From the NCBI GenBank assembly GCA_900660155.1, contig CABFPE010000169.1, positions 909,449 to 973,448 on the forward strand: DNA of 64,000 nt, written 5' to 3'. The translations under genes and the position numbers were made by a program. The notes below the pieces were generated by a model, which saw only the letters and a list, made by a program, of their open reading frames with translations, was not told where the DNA came from and made no database searches. This stretch comes from Hofstenia miamia (taxonomy: Eukaryota; Xenacoelomorpha; Acoela; Hofsteniidae). Positions 24,788 through 37,348 of this stretch are shown piece after piece (position 1 is the stretch's first letter; the number at the start of each line of letters is the position of its first letter).

Positions 24788-26507
24788 ATTCAGATAAATA
24801 TTTGACTCTAAATATCTGAAAAGAGAAAGCCAAATAATTTAGCACAAAAATTGAAATGGCAGAGAAGGATTGTAAAAAAATTTCAATCCCCAATCATGAA
24901 AAGGCCAAGCATATCAAAAATAAAACTATGTATTTCCAAAGCATCAAATTATGAAAAATATGAATGCCAATAAGTTATTTGTGTGATGCCAATTGCTTGC
25001 ACTGATTGATATTTTTAATTTGAACATTTCAATTAGGCTAACTGAAATATTTTTCCTATATTTTTAATTTGCGTAGTTTCAAGGAAATTAATGTACTACT
25101 AGTGGTATTGTATAGTACAATCTAAGTCTCTGTGAGTGCTTTAAGTCGAGCTTTTTCACTCAAGTTCTCAACCAACATGACTCGGTGGAGTCTGCCAATT
25201 CATAGTTTTTGTTTCGGCTCAGAATCAAGAATTTGTCATTCTCTTCAATTGACATAGTAGTTATAATAAATTTTAATTAATATACACTTAATCTCGACTT
25301 GTTAGTGGAATAATAAATACTACATTAAAACTTTAACGTCAATTGTAAGCAATCATAAAACTGTTGAATATATTTTGAGTAGGTATACACCAGAGTTCTA
25401 TGACTAGACGCGATTTCAGTGATCAGGTTTTTTGTCAATATTACAAAATCTGTTGAATGATGCCTTATTGTCTTAAAAGAATTGTGATCAGACTTGAAAA
25501 GATGTTATTTCTGAAGCATTTAAGTTAGCGTTGAAAGAAAATCTTGCAACAGATTCAATGTCAATGTAAGACAATATCATGCAAGTGAAAATGCGCTTTT
25601 CTCAAATCATGCCAATTTACAAAACATTGTTATAAAAGTAATTGCATATTTAAGAAATTATGTAACAAAAATGAATTTGTTTAGTTTCCCTATTTGAATT
25701 CAATTGAATTAGTTAGGGCTCAATTTTATTATGTTTAATCTTTAGGTTTTTATTTCTTGATGATTCATTTATTTCTCCTAAATTTCTCTTAATATTTCGA
25801 AATTAATTTCTTTGGCTGTTTTCAATTACCACCCTAAACACTACGTAAGCATGAATTTAATAGAGAATATAATTTTAAAATGTACAAGGGGATTCTTCAG
25901 TTGATTTTAATAAATACGAAAAATGTTTCCAAAATACAGAAAACTGTGGACTATGAAACTCAAATTTTTATTGGAATTTTAACTTTTTCAATATATTAGT
26001 GAATCCAAAAAATTGAATTTTCTTTGATCATCTTGAGATTTTTCCAACTATTATAATTTTTAAACATGCAGAGATTCCATTGGATATTCAGTATTTCTAA
26101 AATACGAAATTAAAATATATGTGCACATATTTAATGTATATCAACTTTAAGGTACACATTCTTTCTCTTTAATGGTCATAGTGCAACTCCATTTTCTCTC
26201 TTTCGACTAAATCTATAGTAAAGAAATATTGTAGACGAATAATGCATTATATATTGATTGTTATGCATAAGATAGCAATCGATGTAACCACTAATAAAAA
26301 ATTGTATAAATATCAATTGATTGTAGAATACGAATTTCTGATGTAGTATAGATACGCTTAAGCAAATAATTTCCTGTTAACAACTCACAAATTGGCTATT
26401 TACAAACTTTTTTTATTAAAAGTGCAATGGTATTCCTTGCCATATTTTTAAATTTCAAAATATCATTATTATTAAGAAAAATTTGTATCATTACACAATG
26501 TATATTA

Positions 26508-26513
<6 letters not shown>
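24788..26513. other. Intergenic, nothing recognised
   Basis: AT-rich sequence without supported frames, repeats or element ends. Confidence 0.4.

Positions 26514-26552
<39 letters not shown>
26514..26552. repeat. (TA)n microsatellite
   Basis: About 39 bases of TA repeats directly before a hAT-like element. TA repeats resume right after that element. Confidence 0.95.
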
Positions 26553-26555
<3 letters not shown>

Positions 26556-28530
26556 GAATTGGATCCTGATGTTGAATTGAATTTTCCGGATACCGGATAA
26601 TTTGACTGCCGGATGCCGGGTAATTTACCGGATAATACATTGTTCGATTATGATTAGCGCAACCAGAAATATGACTTTAAAAAACAAAATATGGTCATAT
26701 TTTTATGATAAAATATGACGGAATTTAGCTAAATATGTCCTAAAATATGGCCATCTATTTTTCAAAATCATTAATTTAAGCAATATAAAACGTTTTTCCA
26801 TTACTGAGAACTCTTACATAATATAAAGTAAATTATTTAAAGCAACTACTTCACTAAATTATAATAACATCAGATACATTTCCATATATTATAGTGGCTA
26901 AGACTTCTGCCATAGTCTGAGAGCTCCTTAGCCTACAGAAACATCTCTCAACTGCAGCCGATGTTGCTTGACATGTTCATTCCCATTCTAAAACACTTTT
27001 TAGTTAAGAAAGATTTAAGTCAAAAATTTTAGAAAAATTTAAGTAAGTAATTTTAGAGATTGTAAAGTATTTTTTTTACATCAAAGTTCCTTGCCTAAAA
27101 AATTGATTTACTTAGAAATTAAGGCGCATTTTGAAAAATTATTTGCCATGCATTTTTAGCTCTTGGTGAAATTCAATGATATAAGTATCAGCAAGATCAT
27201 TTTGATTTGATTTGTAGTCAATAGGCTTTGCAATTACATTGGAAAGAGTGCAAGTGTCCTTGTATAAATGTACTATATAAAATATTAGGTTTATAAAAGT
27301 GTATAGAGTTAAAATTAAATTTCATTTTGGAATTAATAATGTTATTAATATGCTTTGGCATGCATCACGTTTGTTATAGATTCATATTGGCAGAAATAAT
27401 AGAAAGGACATTCAAATAATGATTCTGTAGTATCTTCTAGAAAGTAAGGATTCAAAATATTCGAATGGTGATGTAATGTAGTGAAATGAAATTTGTCATA
27501 GAAAAAATATGGGCCAATAAAATATCGTAAGTAGTCTTGGAGCAAAATTTTTTAGAAGACAAATTTGGGGCGGTAGAATATAAAACGTGGGACAATGTTG
27601 GGCAGATATCAGGGCACAAATTCTGTCGGGCAGGATAGGGCAGTTCACAAAAATCCGCCCCATTTCCATCTCTTTTTGAAACCTGTATTTTCTAATCGTG
27701 ACTTGATATAGGCGATCATTTTAGATCGAGGGTGGGAGTAATAACATCTGGTTGAATTTCAACTCTCTCAAATATTGAACAACTTTGATTTTTTGTTAGC
27801 AGCCTTGATTGAAGCAATTAGATTGTAAACACTCATATATTTTGCCTGAATACGGATGGTACAATTCTGCAACACGTGTACCTTGCAGAATTCATGAAAT
27901 AATAATGTATGTTGTTACTTAATTATTTCTCAGCTGCCAACATATATGGCCAGTTCTAGAAACGCGTTGACCGGTAGGTCGGGTTGGGTCGGATCAACAA
28001 ATAGCTAGCAAATAAACTTCTCAGGGGTTAGGCCAGGAAGTGCATTAATTGAAATTGAATGAATATAAATGTCTTAGTTCAAATGATTTAAAGCCGTCAC
28101 AATCCAGTATTAATTTTTAAGATTATTTTATTAATTTTAATGAAACTATGACAACATATTACTTTTATGAAATTTCAGCCACAAACACCGTTTTTTTTAA
28201 AAAGCAAAAACATGACAATTTTATGACCAACAGAAAAATATTATTTTATGAGTTTTGGTTGCCCTAACTTTTAATGAAGAGCAACCTCATTTCTCAATTA
28301 ATATCGACGGCTTCTGAATGTCAGCAAAAAGTTGTTTTGTTGCATGACAACTTCCATATAATGGAAAAACAACTTTTTCCTCGAATATTTCATTTTTAAT
28401 TCAAGTTTTATCTCAGAATTTATTATCCGATAAAATCCGGTAAACAAGTTATATTTTACCGGATACCGGATATCCGGTACCGGTTGTGTAATTGCCGATT
28501 TTACCGGATACCGGATTCTGGCACATCCCA
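26553..28530 (-). mobile_element. hAT-like element with CCGGATACCGG-rich ends
   Basis: Both ends are rich in CCGGATACCGG-type words in inverted arrangement: 26590-26635 on the left and 28430-28517 on the right. Both ends lie inside TA microsatellites. On the minus strand near 27000-26900 one frame reads CQATSAAVERCFCRLRS, matching the hAT C-terminal dimerisation motif (S-E-R-x-F-S). Outer ends are CAGGAATTGG and GGCACATCCCA. They are only loosely inverted, so the exact borders and any duplication are uncertain. A second inverted pair inside (GCGCAACCAGAAAT near 26658 and GAGTTTTGGTTGCCC near 28250) hints at nesting. No long frame survives. Confidence 0.45.
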
Positions 28531-28542
28531 TATATATATATA

Positions 28543-28684
28543 NNNNNNNNNNNNNNNNNNNNNNNNNNNNNNNNNNNNNNNNNNNNNNNNNNNNNNNNNN
28601 NNNNNNNNNNNNNNNNNNNNNNNNNNNNNNNNNNNNNNNNNNNNNNNNNNNNNNNNNNNNNNNNNNNNNNNNNNNNNNNNNNNN
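28543..28684. other. Assembly gap (142 N) inside a TA tract
   Basis: Ns are bounded by TATATA on the left and (AT)n to 28715 on the right. The true tract length is unknown, and any sequence within it is lost. Confidence 0.99.
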
Positions 28685-28715
<31 letters not shown>

Positions 28716-28718
<3 letters not shown>

Positions 28719-29821
28719 GAGCGACCATAATGGTTCGGAAATTTAGAAATGTGACAAGCTATCATCAATACTAGAACCTGAAATGTGTTCAAATGTGATG
28801 TTAAAATCTTAAATCATTTGGGTATATAAAACACAAATTGCAAACAAACACCTTTTTCATTATATAAAAACATTTGGAAAAAAAAGTCAGGACAGATATC
28901 ATGAGAAACCAAATATGTAAATTGACCCAGACACCTGTAGTGTCATTATCCAAGCAGTAGCCTATTGCTTACACCTGCTTCTATTTATTAGTTGATTGTG
29001 ATATTGCATCTTGAAGCTCAGCTGTCAATAAGGGCAAACCCCAACACTATCAAGTGCCCTAAAAGTGTTGGTGGTGATATTTTGGCTAAATATAAGAAGG
29101 ATGGCTTAAGCACTGTTGGTGTGTCAAGTGGTAGACCTCGTAAACCATCAGCTAAAGACGATACTGCATTGCTTAATTAGCTAAGAAAAATCTTTTCCAA
29201 ATAGCAGCAGCAATTTCTAGTAAAACTAACAAGCCCCTTGACAGCAGAGTATCCATGAAAACTGTTTCACGCCGCCTTAAATAAGCAAACCTAAATGCTA
29301 GGGCTCCAGCTGTGAAAACCTTGTTCAGCAAGAAGAGCAGAAATCCTAGGATGCCTTTGCTACACGGCATATTCTCTGGACTGATCATGACCGGGCAAAA
29401 CTGCATTTCAGAGACGAATCGAAGTTCAACATGTTTGGATAAGATGGAAAGGTATTTGTTCGTCGACCAAATGGCGAGAGATTGTCCAAAAGGGCGTCAA
29501 ATCCACTGTCAATATTACACAAAATATTAAATTTTTTATTACTATATAACGATTATTGTATCATTTTCTTAGAAAATTTCAATGATATATTCAGATTCTT
29601 CTATGTTTGTTTGAAAACCTTTGTCCGTATGAATTTTTACAATATAAAAGTAATTTGTTTACAATTTGTGCTTTGCTTACCCAAGTGATTTAAGATTTTA
29701 ACATCAGTTAGGTAAGACATGTCGGTTCACGAATGTGAAATTTGAACTCATTTCACGTTCTAGTATTAAATTTTTGGTGATAGTATATCGAATGCTTAGT
29801 TTTCCGAAGCATTATGGCCGG
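28716..29821 (+). mobile_element. Tc1-like transposon with long inverted terminal repeats
   Basis: The first ~135 bases (28716-28850) and the last ~165 (29655-29821) are inverted copies with indels. Shared blocks include GACCATAATGGTTCGG against GGCCATAATGCTTCGG, then ACTAGAAC, TGTTAAAATCTTAAATCA and TTGGGTA. TA dinucleotides flank both ends, as expected for Tc1. Between them, plus-strand pieces match Tc1 transposase: GVSSGRPRKPSAKDD near 29120-29155, the DESKFN/DGK-F-V-R-R-P-N-GER block near 29410-29480, and KGVKSTVN. The catalytic C-terminal half is missing and the frame is broken. At 1.1 kb it is an internally deleted, non-autonomous copy. Confidence 0.8.
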
Positions 29822-31025
29822 TATGGGTTGAAAACGCGTAGGATATGTGAGTAGAATAATTATCAACTTACAAAGATAATTTTGCCTTAATTAACACAAT
29901 CCATAACCAAGTGTTGGCAAGTATCATCTGTAAGTGGTAGAGAATTTCTAGAGTTGCTCTTTGATCACACTTACTGCAATCACTGAAGTGAAATTTAAGT
30001 ACAAATGGTTATTAAATATTGATAGAATTTGACTAAACTAAGCTACTTCTATGTTGAGTGTAGGAAAATATCTGCAACATAAATGCATGCTCCTCATCAT
30101 GGAATATAATGCGAAGCAAGTTTATTGTGAGTAGAAATACTTTGAAGAAATAGAATGGTGTAAATAGACTACCGATTACTTGGATTTACCTGAATTAATT
30201 AGAAATACCAAAATATCGTCTTATAAATGTAAATTAATCGATTTATAGTTGAGGGTTAAATTATACTACAAAGGAAATTGTGTATACAGACAAAATTTCT
30301 GGCATGCAGCTGAGCTGAGCAAAATGGGTCATTGTCAATACTTGCAAAAAATACCCATTTTTTATAGAAATTTATTAACTTCATATAAAACTAATGAAAT
30401 ATCAATTTCTGATGTATTCACTATGAATCGGGTAGATAAAATATTCTCATATCAATGATTGTGAATTCAATTACAATAGTTGAACACGTCTCCTACACAA
30501 GATTGGAATATTTTATTTACTTGTAATTCAACGTCAGATTTAGCTGATAAAATACTAAACAATTCGATAAAAATGAGTCAGTCATATCATAGATACATTG
30601 CAAGGCAAGGATTAGGAATGTGAAGAGCTTAACCGAAGTAAATTTCGTTGCCATTTGAAAAACTTAACTAAACTTTCATCTACTTACTAGAGAGTGACAA
30701 TATACACTTAGTATGAACTCGAACCTAACCCGATCAGAATATTTACATCCTACTACCCGTAACCGAACCAAATTTCCTCCCCAAACCGGATCCGAAACGT
30801 AGATTTTGATTCACAATACTTCTGGCTTGGATCATTTTCTGATAGGGTAAACGTAGTCATTAAATGAAATGGTATTACTTAGCATCTTAGATGTTTCTCT
30901 AATGGAGTGGTGAATAACATTATATACTTTTTATCAATCAATCTAAGCTTTCTACTCAAACCCTACCCGACAACTTGATATCCAAACCAACCCGATATTG
31001 GGTGGGGTAGCCGATGTCACTCTCT
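29822..31025. other. Intergenic, one possible repeat trace
   Basis: Directly after the Tc1 element, GCGTAGGATATGTGAGTAG resembles the start of the 230-bp block at 12284. A patch at 30720-31020 has CCGA-rich words. No supported gene. Confidence 0.4.
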
Positions 31026-31033
31026 ATTATATA

Positions 31034-31303
31034 CAGTGCTGGATTAACCTAGTAGCAGATATATCACCTGCTACGTGTCCCGCGCTTCACAGAGGCCCCG
31101 CACCTGGCCAAAAACTTTGACATTCAATTATAAAAAACATTTTCCAACAGAGAAAATGTTGTAAGCATGAAAAAATAGCTAAAAAAATAATAATTAATAT
31201 TAATTTAAAAATATCTTGGCCTACTTAAGTAAATTAATTTCAATCGTTGTTCTTACATCAAAGGAAACTGCTACAGGCCCCGCGTTATATTAATCCAGCA
31301 CTG
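31034..31303. mobile_element. Short non-autonomous hAT element with perfect 8-bp duplication
   Basis: Starts CAGTGCTGGATTAA and ends TTAATCCAGCACTG, a perfect 14-bp inverted terminal repeat typical of hAT elements. It is flanked by ATTATATA on both sides (31026-31033 and 31304-31311). GC-richer subterminal blocks (GGCCCCGC) face each other. At 270 bp it has no coding capacity. Confidence 0.9.
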
Positions 31304-31311
31304 ATTATATA

Positions 31312-31911
31312 CCTATGTCTAACACAACAAATGTTTCTAGAACCTAACTTTTTATGCTTTAATAACAACAAAGTATCGTTGCTAGACTTTTATTAGGTCA
31401 AAGATTTTCACAAATAATTTCAAATGAATTTATTTGGCTAAATTGGTCCCACATTTCACGATTGAGGTCAGTAGTTGACCTCAAATTCTCTATATAATTA
31501 TAACTGCTTCTGATTTCATCTATGTATCAGTCCCTTGCATAGTTTTAATCAAAGAGTGCTTAATATAATAACTATTCAATCACTGAAATAACATCAAAAA
31601 TCATTTTTTACATAAGAAGTTTGTATGTTCAAATTAGTAAACAAGAAAGAGAAGCGCAATAAAACTAGATAAATTAATGCATTTAAAATGTTAAAAAAAT
31701 ATATTTTGAAAAATGTTCGATGTCTTTTTATCAGAATTAGCTAATTTCTTGCGTTTGTGATGATAAATAAAATGAACACGAACCTCAATTTTGTTTGGCA
31801 AAGCGTTGATCAATTCCTGTGTTTCAGATATTTGTATATCTTTTAGATATAGTTTTCATTTTAGCAATGCACTCATTTATTTTTCACAATTACTTCTGCA
31901 TCTCCCAACAG
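31312..31911. other. Intergenic or intronic, nothing recognised
   Basis: AT-rich. The end (31885-31911) is pyrimidine-rich and finishes CAACAG, a good 3' splice site for the candidate exon that follows. Confidence 0.35.
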
Positions 31912-32015
31912 AATATATATTTCACATAATGCAATGTGTAATACGCACCACAACAAGCAATGGCTGCAGAAATTTAGGCTCATTCAACAACGTGGCGTTT
32001 GTGTGCAATAAATGA
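31912..32015 (+). CDS. Candidate 3'-terminal exon, cysteine-containing peptide
   Basis: After a strong acceptor (TTCTGCATCTCCCAACAG, ending 31911) an open frame of 34 codons reads YIFHIMQCVIRTT, then NGCRNLGSF, and ends FVCNK at a TGA at 32013-32015. A canonical AATAAA follows at 32035-32040, so acceptor, short frame and polyadenylation signal are in the right order. Three cysteines near the C-terminus would fit a small secreted protein, but no family is recognised. No upstream exon was identified. The pattern could be chance in AT-rich DNA. Confidence 0.25.
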
Positions 32016-32040
32016 AGCCTTTTGAATTTGTCCCAATAAA

Positions 32041-33925
32041 TGAATGGTTGTCACTTCTTTTCTATCAAGCACTCATTGCTTTCCATTATTTTAATGTGTG
32101 TACTATTTTGTACTGATTAGTAATATTTAATACTATTTAGTATACATTTGTATGGATGCAAATTTAAAGTAACATTAAAAAGCGTATGGTTTCAATTGCT
32201 GTGGTACATAACCTTATTAAAATATACGAATAAGAATCCTAGACAGAGTGTAGAATTGAACTGAATTAGACCCATTCTGTCTTAGTTATAATTGTCTAGG
32301 AGTTAACTGTGCAGTAATAGCTCAATCTAACCATTTTTGATAATAAGAATGCGATCAAATTAAGGGTCTCATTTTATTAGATTATACTCTGTCATGTTCA
32401 GATGAATCTGATAGGAAACAAAGAGTGATGAAATGTGAATTATCGAATTAATTAGTTAAGCAGCTATATGTAACTGGTACCTAACAAATATGTACAAATC
32501 TGAATTTGCAATATTAATTTACATTAATTTCAACTTTCACCTAGTAGGTTTTGTTTTTTATCTGATTAACCATTTAGTTCTATTACAGCTACTGATAGTT
32601 TTTATTATATTTTGCTACTCTATTAATGCATCATATCAGCTAAATTGTTAATGTCTGTAGGTTGTGCTGAGGACACTCTCACGACTGTTGCTCAAATCAA
32701 CTCATGATGAGATACCAACAAATTTGGTTGATACAGTAGGTTATGTTATTGTATTTTTCTACTTCCAGTATCACCAAGTAGGTTCTTGGGGCCAAGCCTT
32801 TTGATTTATACATGATTCTTCTTAGCTGGTAATATTAGTAAATGCAAAATATGTGATAGGTTTATTTATACAATCACTATTACAACTAGTGATAAAATGA
32901 GAAAGAACTAGACAAAGATGTTGTCATTTCCATCAATGGAAAAATCTCCTAATGAGGAAGTGCATTTGGGCTCTGAACAAGTTGCTGTATCAAAATAGAG
33001 TATTGTTAATAAATTAGTACTCTGAGCAGTTGCAGTATATGTATATATATATATATATATTAGGGTGGTCCACAAATGTACAGCAAAAAAATTTTGTTGC
33101 CATTGGTATACAAGCCCTGCATGCAAATTTTCAGAAGTCTACTTAAAAATTAAAATTGTACCTAACTGCTTGTTTTATCTTAACAAAATCTACTCAAATG
33201 ATCAATATTTGCTATTGACTTAGTCTATATATCATTGGATTACAATGTGAAACATAAATAATAGAATAAGCTATAACAAGAATAAACTACCAAGCTAAAA
33301 TTGAGAAAACTGCAAATATAAAGAATCACCAAGCACTCTATTCTGTGAAATGAAAGATTTCTTTAATGCATTCAAGCCTTATAAGAAACTACATACTGCA
33401 TAATTGTATACATCTTCAATTTATCAAGGTGAGGAGAATATATTCTGATAATGTACATTCATTGTAGAAATTAATGGAAATTGTAATCTCAGCGCAGGGT
33501 TGGCGTTTTTTAAGCAAGACCTGTTAAAACATGTTTTAGACACTGTGTTTAAAACAACTGTTTTTGCAGTGTTTTTAAATGTTATTATTAAATGGATATA
33601 GGAAAGCTTGGAAAATAATGTTTCGTCCACATCGTACTTTTATAACTAATTTTCAACCAAAAAAATATCAAAACTTTCGTTTTGTAAGAAACGAAAAATG
33701 AATGTTGATAAGTTTATCATAATTAAATTTTTGGCACTGTGTTTAGAAAAATTTTCATACCTTGAACTGTGTATGTCTAAAGGTAAAAAATGCATTGCCT
33801 GAAGTGCGAAATGCAATCAACCAACTAGGGTTTGATTCTAAAAGGCGCGGCTTGCTGGCAATAAGGATTAGTTATTTTTACAAACTTACGTGCTTTGTTT
33901 TTTTACGTTTTTCAATAAATTTTTT
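32041..33925. other. Intergenic; TA tract at 33042-33060
   Basis: AT-rich. Immediately after the TA tract, TAGGGTGGTCCACAAA resembles a DNA-transposon end, but no partner was found. Small frames at 33424-33630 (minus) and 33762-33959 (plus) show no domain. Confidence 0.35.
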
Positions 33926-34349
33926 CTGGAGTAGGTTAATATACTATACGTGTCTATAATTTCTTTTGTACAACAATTTACTATTGAATTGTGTTTAGTA
34001 TTATGAGAAATCTGAATTATAATCAATCTATTGTGGATGAAATTTCTTCGCATCCTCATGTGAGTTTTTTGTTTATTATTAATAACTATTTTGCTTTGAC
34101 TCCTGAACTAATCACAGATAAATCTTCTCTGCTTATTGGTTTGAAAAATCCCGGCTTCATCATTAGTATGTAAAGTATTAGTCATTTTATATTTTATATT
34201 ATGTTTACTCTAAAAATATTTTAACGAAAGTGCATTTTAAAACAATCTAATACATTTGTTGCGCCTTTTATATAGGCAAATCTATTACATTTGTGCACTT
34301 TCGATTTAATATATTTTGGATTCTGTGTTTTATGTTAACCTACTCCAGA
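33926..34349. mobile_element. Possible small inverted-repeat element
   Basis: TCTGGAGTAGGTTAATATA near 33926 and its near-perfect inverse (TATGTTAACCTACTCCAGA, ending near 34349) bound 424 bases. No target duplication is clear. A 56-codon ATG-started frame (34003-34173) lies inside with no known homology. Tentative. Confidence 0.3.
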
Positions 34350-34610
34350 CTCAATTATATATAAATTATTGGCTGTCAAGTAATGGATTCATTTAAGAGT
34401 CTGATTTTATTGTAACATTTTTTTATTACATTGATTGACTGACTGGGCATTAATCCATCAAATTTTTGATAGAAGTTACTTCCTTCAATTTTTTTGCAAA
34501 GCCAATGGGATTCTTAAGGATGGTTGAGTGTTTTTTTTGGAATTTTAAGGAGGGTTGAAGATTTTTCTGAGAAATTTCATTATGTAACATGAATACCTAT
34601 TATAATCCCT
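34350..34610. other. Intergenic, T/G-rich
   Basis: No gene seen. GG-TTGA-rich words lead into the tandem repeat that follows. Confidence 0.35.
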
Positions 34611-34840
34611 AGATTTTCTTCCAAATTCTTGCAAAGAGAGCAATATTCCTACCAGAATTCTTAACTAATCTTAGGAATTCCTACGAGGAATCTTAATGAA
34701 TCTTAACGATTCTTGCTAGGAAATTTGAGGAATTCCTGTTAGGATTCTTAGATTTTCTTCTAAGTTCTTGCAAAGACAATATTATTCCTACCAGGATTCT
34801 TAACGAATCTTAAGGATTCATCCAGGAATCTTAAAGAGGC
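34611..34840 (+). repeat. Tandem repeat, 139-bp period, about 1.7 copies
   Basis: AGATTTTCTTC at 34611 recurs at 34750, followed in both by TTCTTGCAAAGA, TATTCCTACCAG and ATTCTTAAC. The unit itself contains shorter internal echoes of GGAATTCCT and GAATCTTAA. Confidence 0.75.
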
Positions 34841-35500
34841 TTACTGATTTTTTTTAAGAATTTTCAGGAGAGTCAACATGGGTAGGCATGATTTAACCAC
34901 AGTGTAGAATGTGATATGCATTTGTACAAATGAAAAGAACGAGTTCTTATTAACTAGCTGTATACCTACACATAACCTAATGTGACCACAATTTGGGGTG
35001 GAGAGAGGAGCAGCTATTAGTAGCATCTTATTTCAACACGATTCTCAAATTGTTGCTGGAGCCTATCTAATTATTATCATAACAAATAATGATAAATAAA
35101 ACCAGTGTGAGAGAGAGAGAAAATAACACTAGCATAAAGCTAAACTAATTGATTGTAAAGTAGGGTACAAACTTACAACTTTGTGCACAACTTTCTAGGT
35201 ATTTATAAAGTTCACAACAAAATATTTGCGTACATACTTACAACTTTGTGCACAACTTTTTCATTGAATTATATTTATTGCTATTTGAAAAAATTAAATA
35301 TATCAATAAAATGTACTACAAACAATACTATCAAGCAGTCTAAGACCTCGTTTTGAAAGGATCTGGCATAATTTTCTCTTTGAGAAATGACAAAATCGTA
35401 ATACATTAATCACAAAAAGTTTCAGTGAAGAAAGTTACGGACAAAAATCTTCGGCGAAAAAGTTTCGGACATATTTTCGAAATTTCGGACGAAAATTTAG
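34841..35500. other. Intergenic with short direct repeats
   Basis: ACTTACAACTTTGTGCACAA occurs twice (near 35171 and 35237). TTTCGGAC-type words repeat at 35430-35495. No gene seen. Confidence 0.45.
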
Positions 35501-36655
35501 TGTAGCATCCGCTTCCAAGCTTTAACGTAAATTGATTAATTCCTTTTTAATATAATTCTTTGTTAATTGCGGGTAGGGATGTACTTATGTCAACTGCTTC
35601 ATTCTATTAACAATTGTAGTTAACTTTTATTAACATCCAATGTAGTTGAACGCTATTTAGGTGTGAATTGATTGCTGCAGTTTCCCTGATGACTGATCTT
35701 CTATAAGGCCTCCGGGGACTCGGATCTCCGAATCTTCCAACACTTAGTCGTCTTCACAGCCGATGGATTGTCTCCAAGTATCAGCTCAATGAAGTAGCTT
35801 ATGTGTTCCCTATCTTAACTCAGTGCAACTCTCAAGGCTGGATGTAACTGACTTAAACTCAATTTGTAATGTGTAATTTGTACTTGCAACCTGGCAATAT
35901 CACTAGCTGCTTAATAAATATCTGTTTAGCCATTACCGAAAAATACTGGCTTTAAATAAGATACATAATTAAATAGATAATTACGCTCAGCTTCCTAACC
36001 TACATTTAATTAGTAATACATGCTCGGTCTCGTTATCGGTCTATTTATAGGTTTCCTACGAGTCTATTTAATATAATATCCTACGATCAGCTAACTAGCC
36101 TTATCTCCGAAGTTTGTTATTTCGTACATGTTACGAGAATCGATAGTCAGCTAAACGGAGAAAAACTCCTAGTCGTACCCCTAACCTAAATGCAGTTTCA
36201 TGGTTTGGATCAAGGACCCTCGAATCGCTCCCGATATGTGTCCTCGCCACTACTAAGCATTTACTGTTTAGCTTGACATTGTGTAATAATAAGCAAACCA
36301 AAACAAATCTAAAGATAACATTTTCGAAGAACTTACTTCAACAGTTTCTAAAATGATTTTTCTCTATTTATAGTTTCAATTCAAAAAGTACCTGTCGATT
36401 TGAATTTCAAATTATCGTCTGCCAAGATGGCCAAAAATAGTGGACGCGATATTGTCCCCTTCGTTTTGCCAAATTGTTATCGACAAGTATTATTTGGTAA
36501 TGTTATCTCTTAGTTGCATTTACAAAATTAATGAATTAAACTTAAATTGATTTTGATTTACAATTAATTTAATCATAATTCAATGTTAATCTTCTTTGAC
36601 AGACTAATCTCTTTCTTCTTCTTTTTTGCAACATTAATCTTTCGATTATGCTACA
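35501..36655 (-). mobile_element. Solo LTR, Ty3/gypsy-related
   Basis: About 1.15 kb bounded by TGTAGCATCC on the left and GATTATGCTACA on the right (TG…CA). The 4 bases on either side are TTAG, fitting a short target duplication. The inverse of CTATTTATAG (36364-36373) gives CTATAAATAG, a TATA box read on the minus strand and conserved in sister copies. Coding orientation is therefore inferred as minus. No internal region remains; it is a fossil left by LTR-LTR recombination. Confidence 0.75.
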
Positions 36656-37348
36656 TTAGGACAAAATTAGGAAAGTTTACATTTTTGAAAAATCAATTGA
36701 ATATAGTCACGAGTACACCAACACATCATATTTTTGAAAACGGCAACATTTCACCAAAACAAACCCAAACATATAGTGGCATCGGCACCCTAATTTTACG
36801 CCATTCTTCGTTCCTCATTTTTTGTTCTCGACGCACTTATGCTGTTTCCTGCTAGGCATCTCCATCTCCACTCAAATTAGTTCCCGCGCAATGGCCCCTC
36901 TAAATTTAAACACAAAAGTCAAAGTATCAAAAATGTAAAAAGAGAATAATACCGTGCATGATTTGCAGTCACTACATGCAAAATTAATTTAACAAACTAT
37001 ATTGTGCATGAAAATATGAATGAACAGCAACTCCTTCAAATACTAATTTCCGTGCAAATGATCTGGCATATAAACTCATACTATGAATTGGTTCAAATCA
37101 AATTTCCACTCTTTAGTACTTAAAAATAAGATGAATAGTCCCATCTCAAAATCCATGGTTTACCACTGATTGTCCAGGACTGATAATCATAAATAGCCTT
37201 TATTTTCCTGCCAAATTTTACATTATTATAACATTTTGTTTTGCCTTCAACACTTCTTTCTATTACATTTATATAAGAAGACAATTGGGAGATGGTATAG
37301 TTTTATGCTATTTTAGCGGTTGAAGCTGGTAGCAGCAATTAGCCAGAT
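36656..37348. other. Intergenic, nothing recognised
   Basis: A plus-strand frame at 36583-36855 starts inside the LTR and shows no domain. Otherwise AT-rich with no repeat of note. Confidence 0.4.

Noticed and set aside
28298-28792. Frames running through the N gap near 28.5 kb
   Set aside because: They consist of TA-repeat translation (YIYIYI) and unknown residues.
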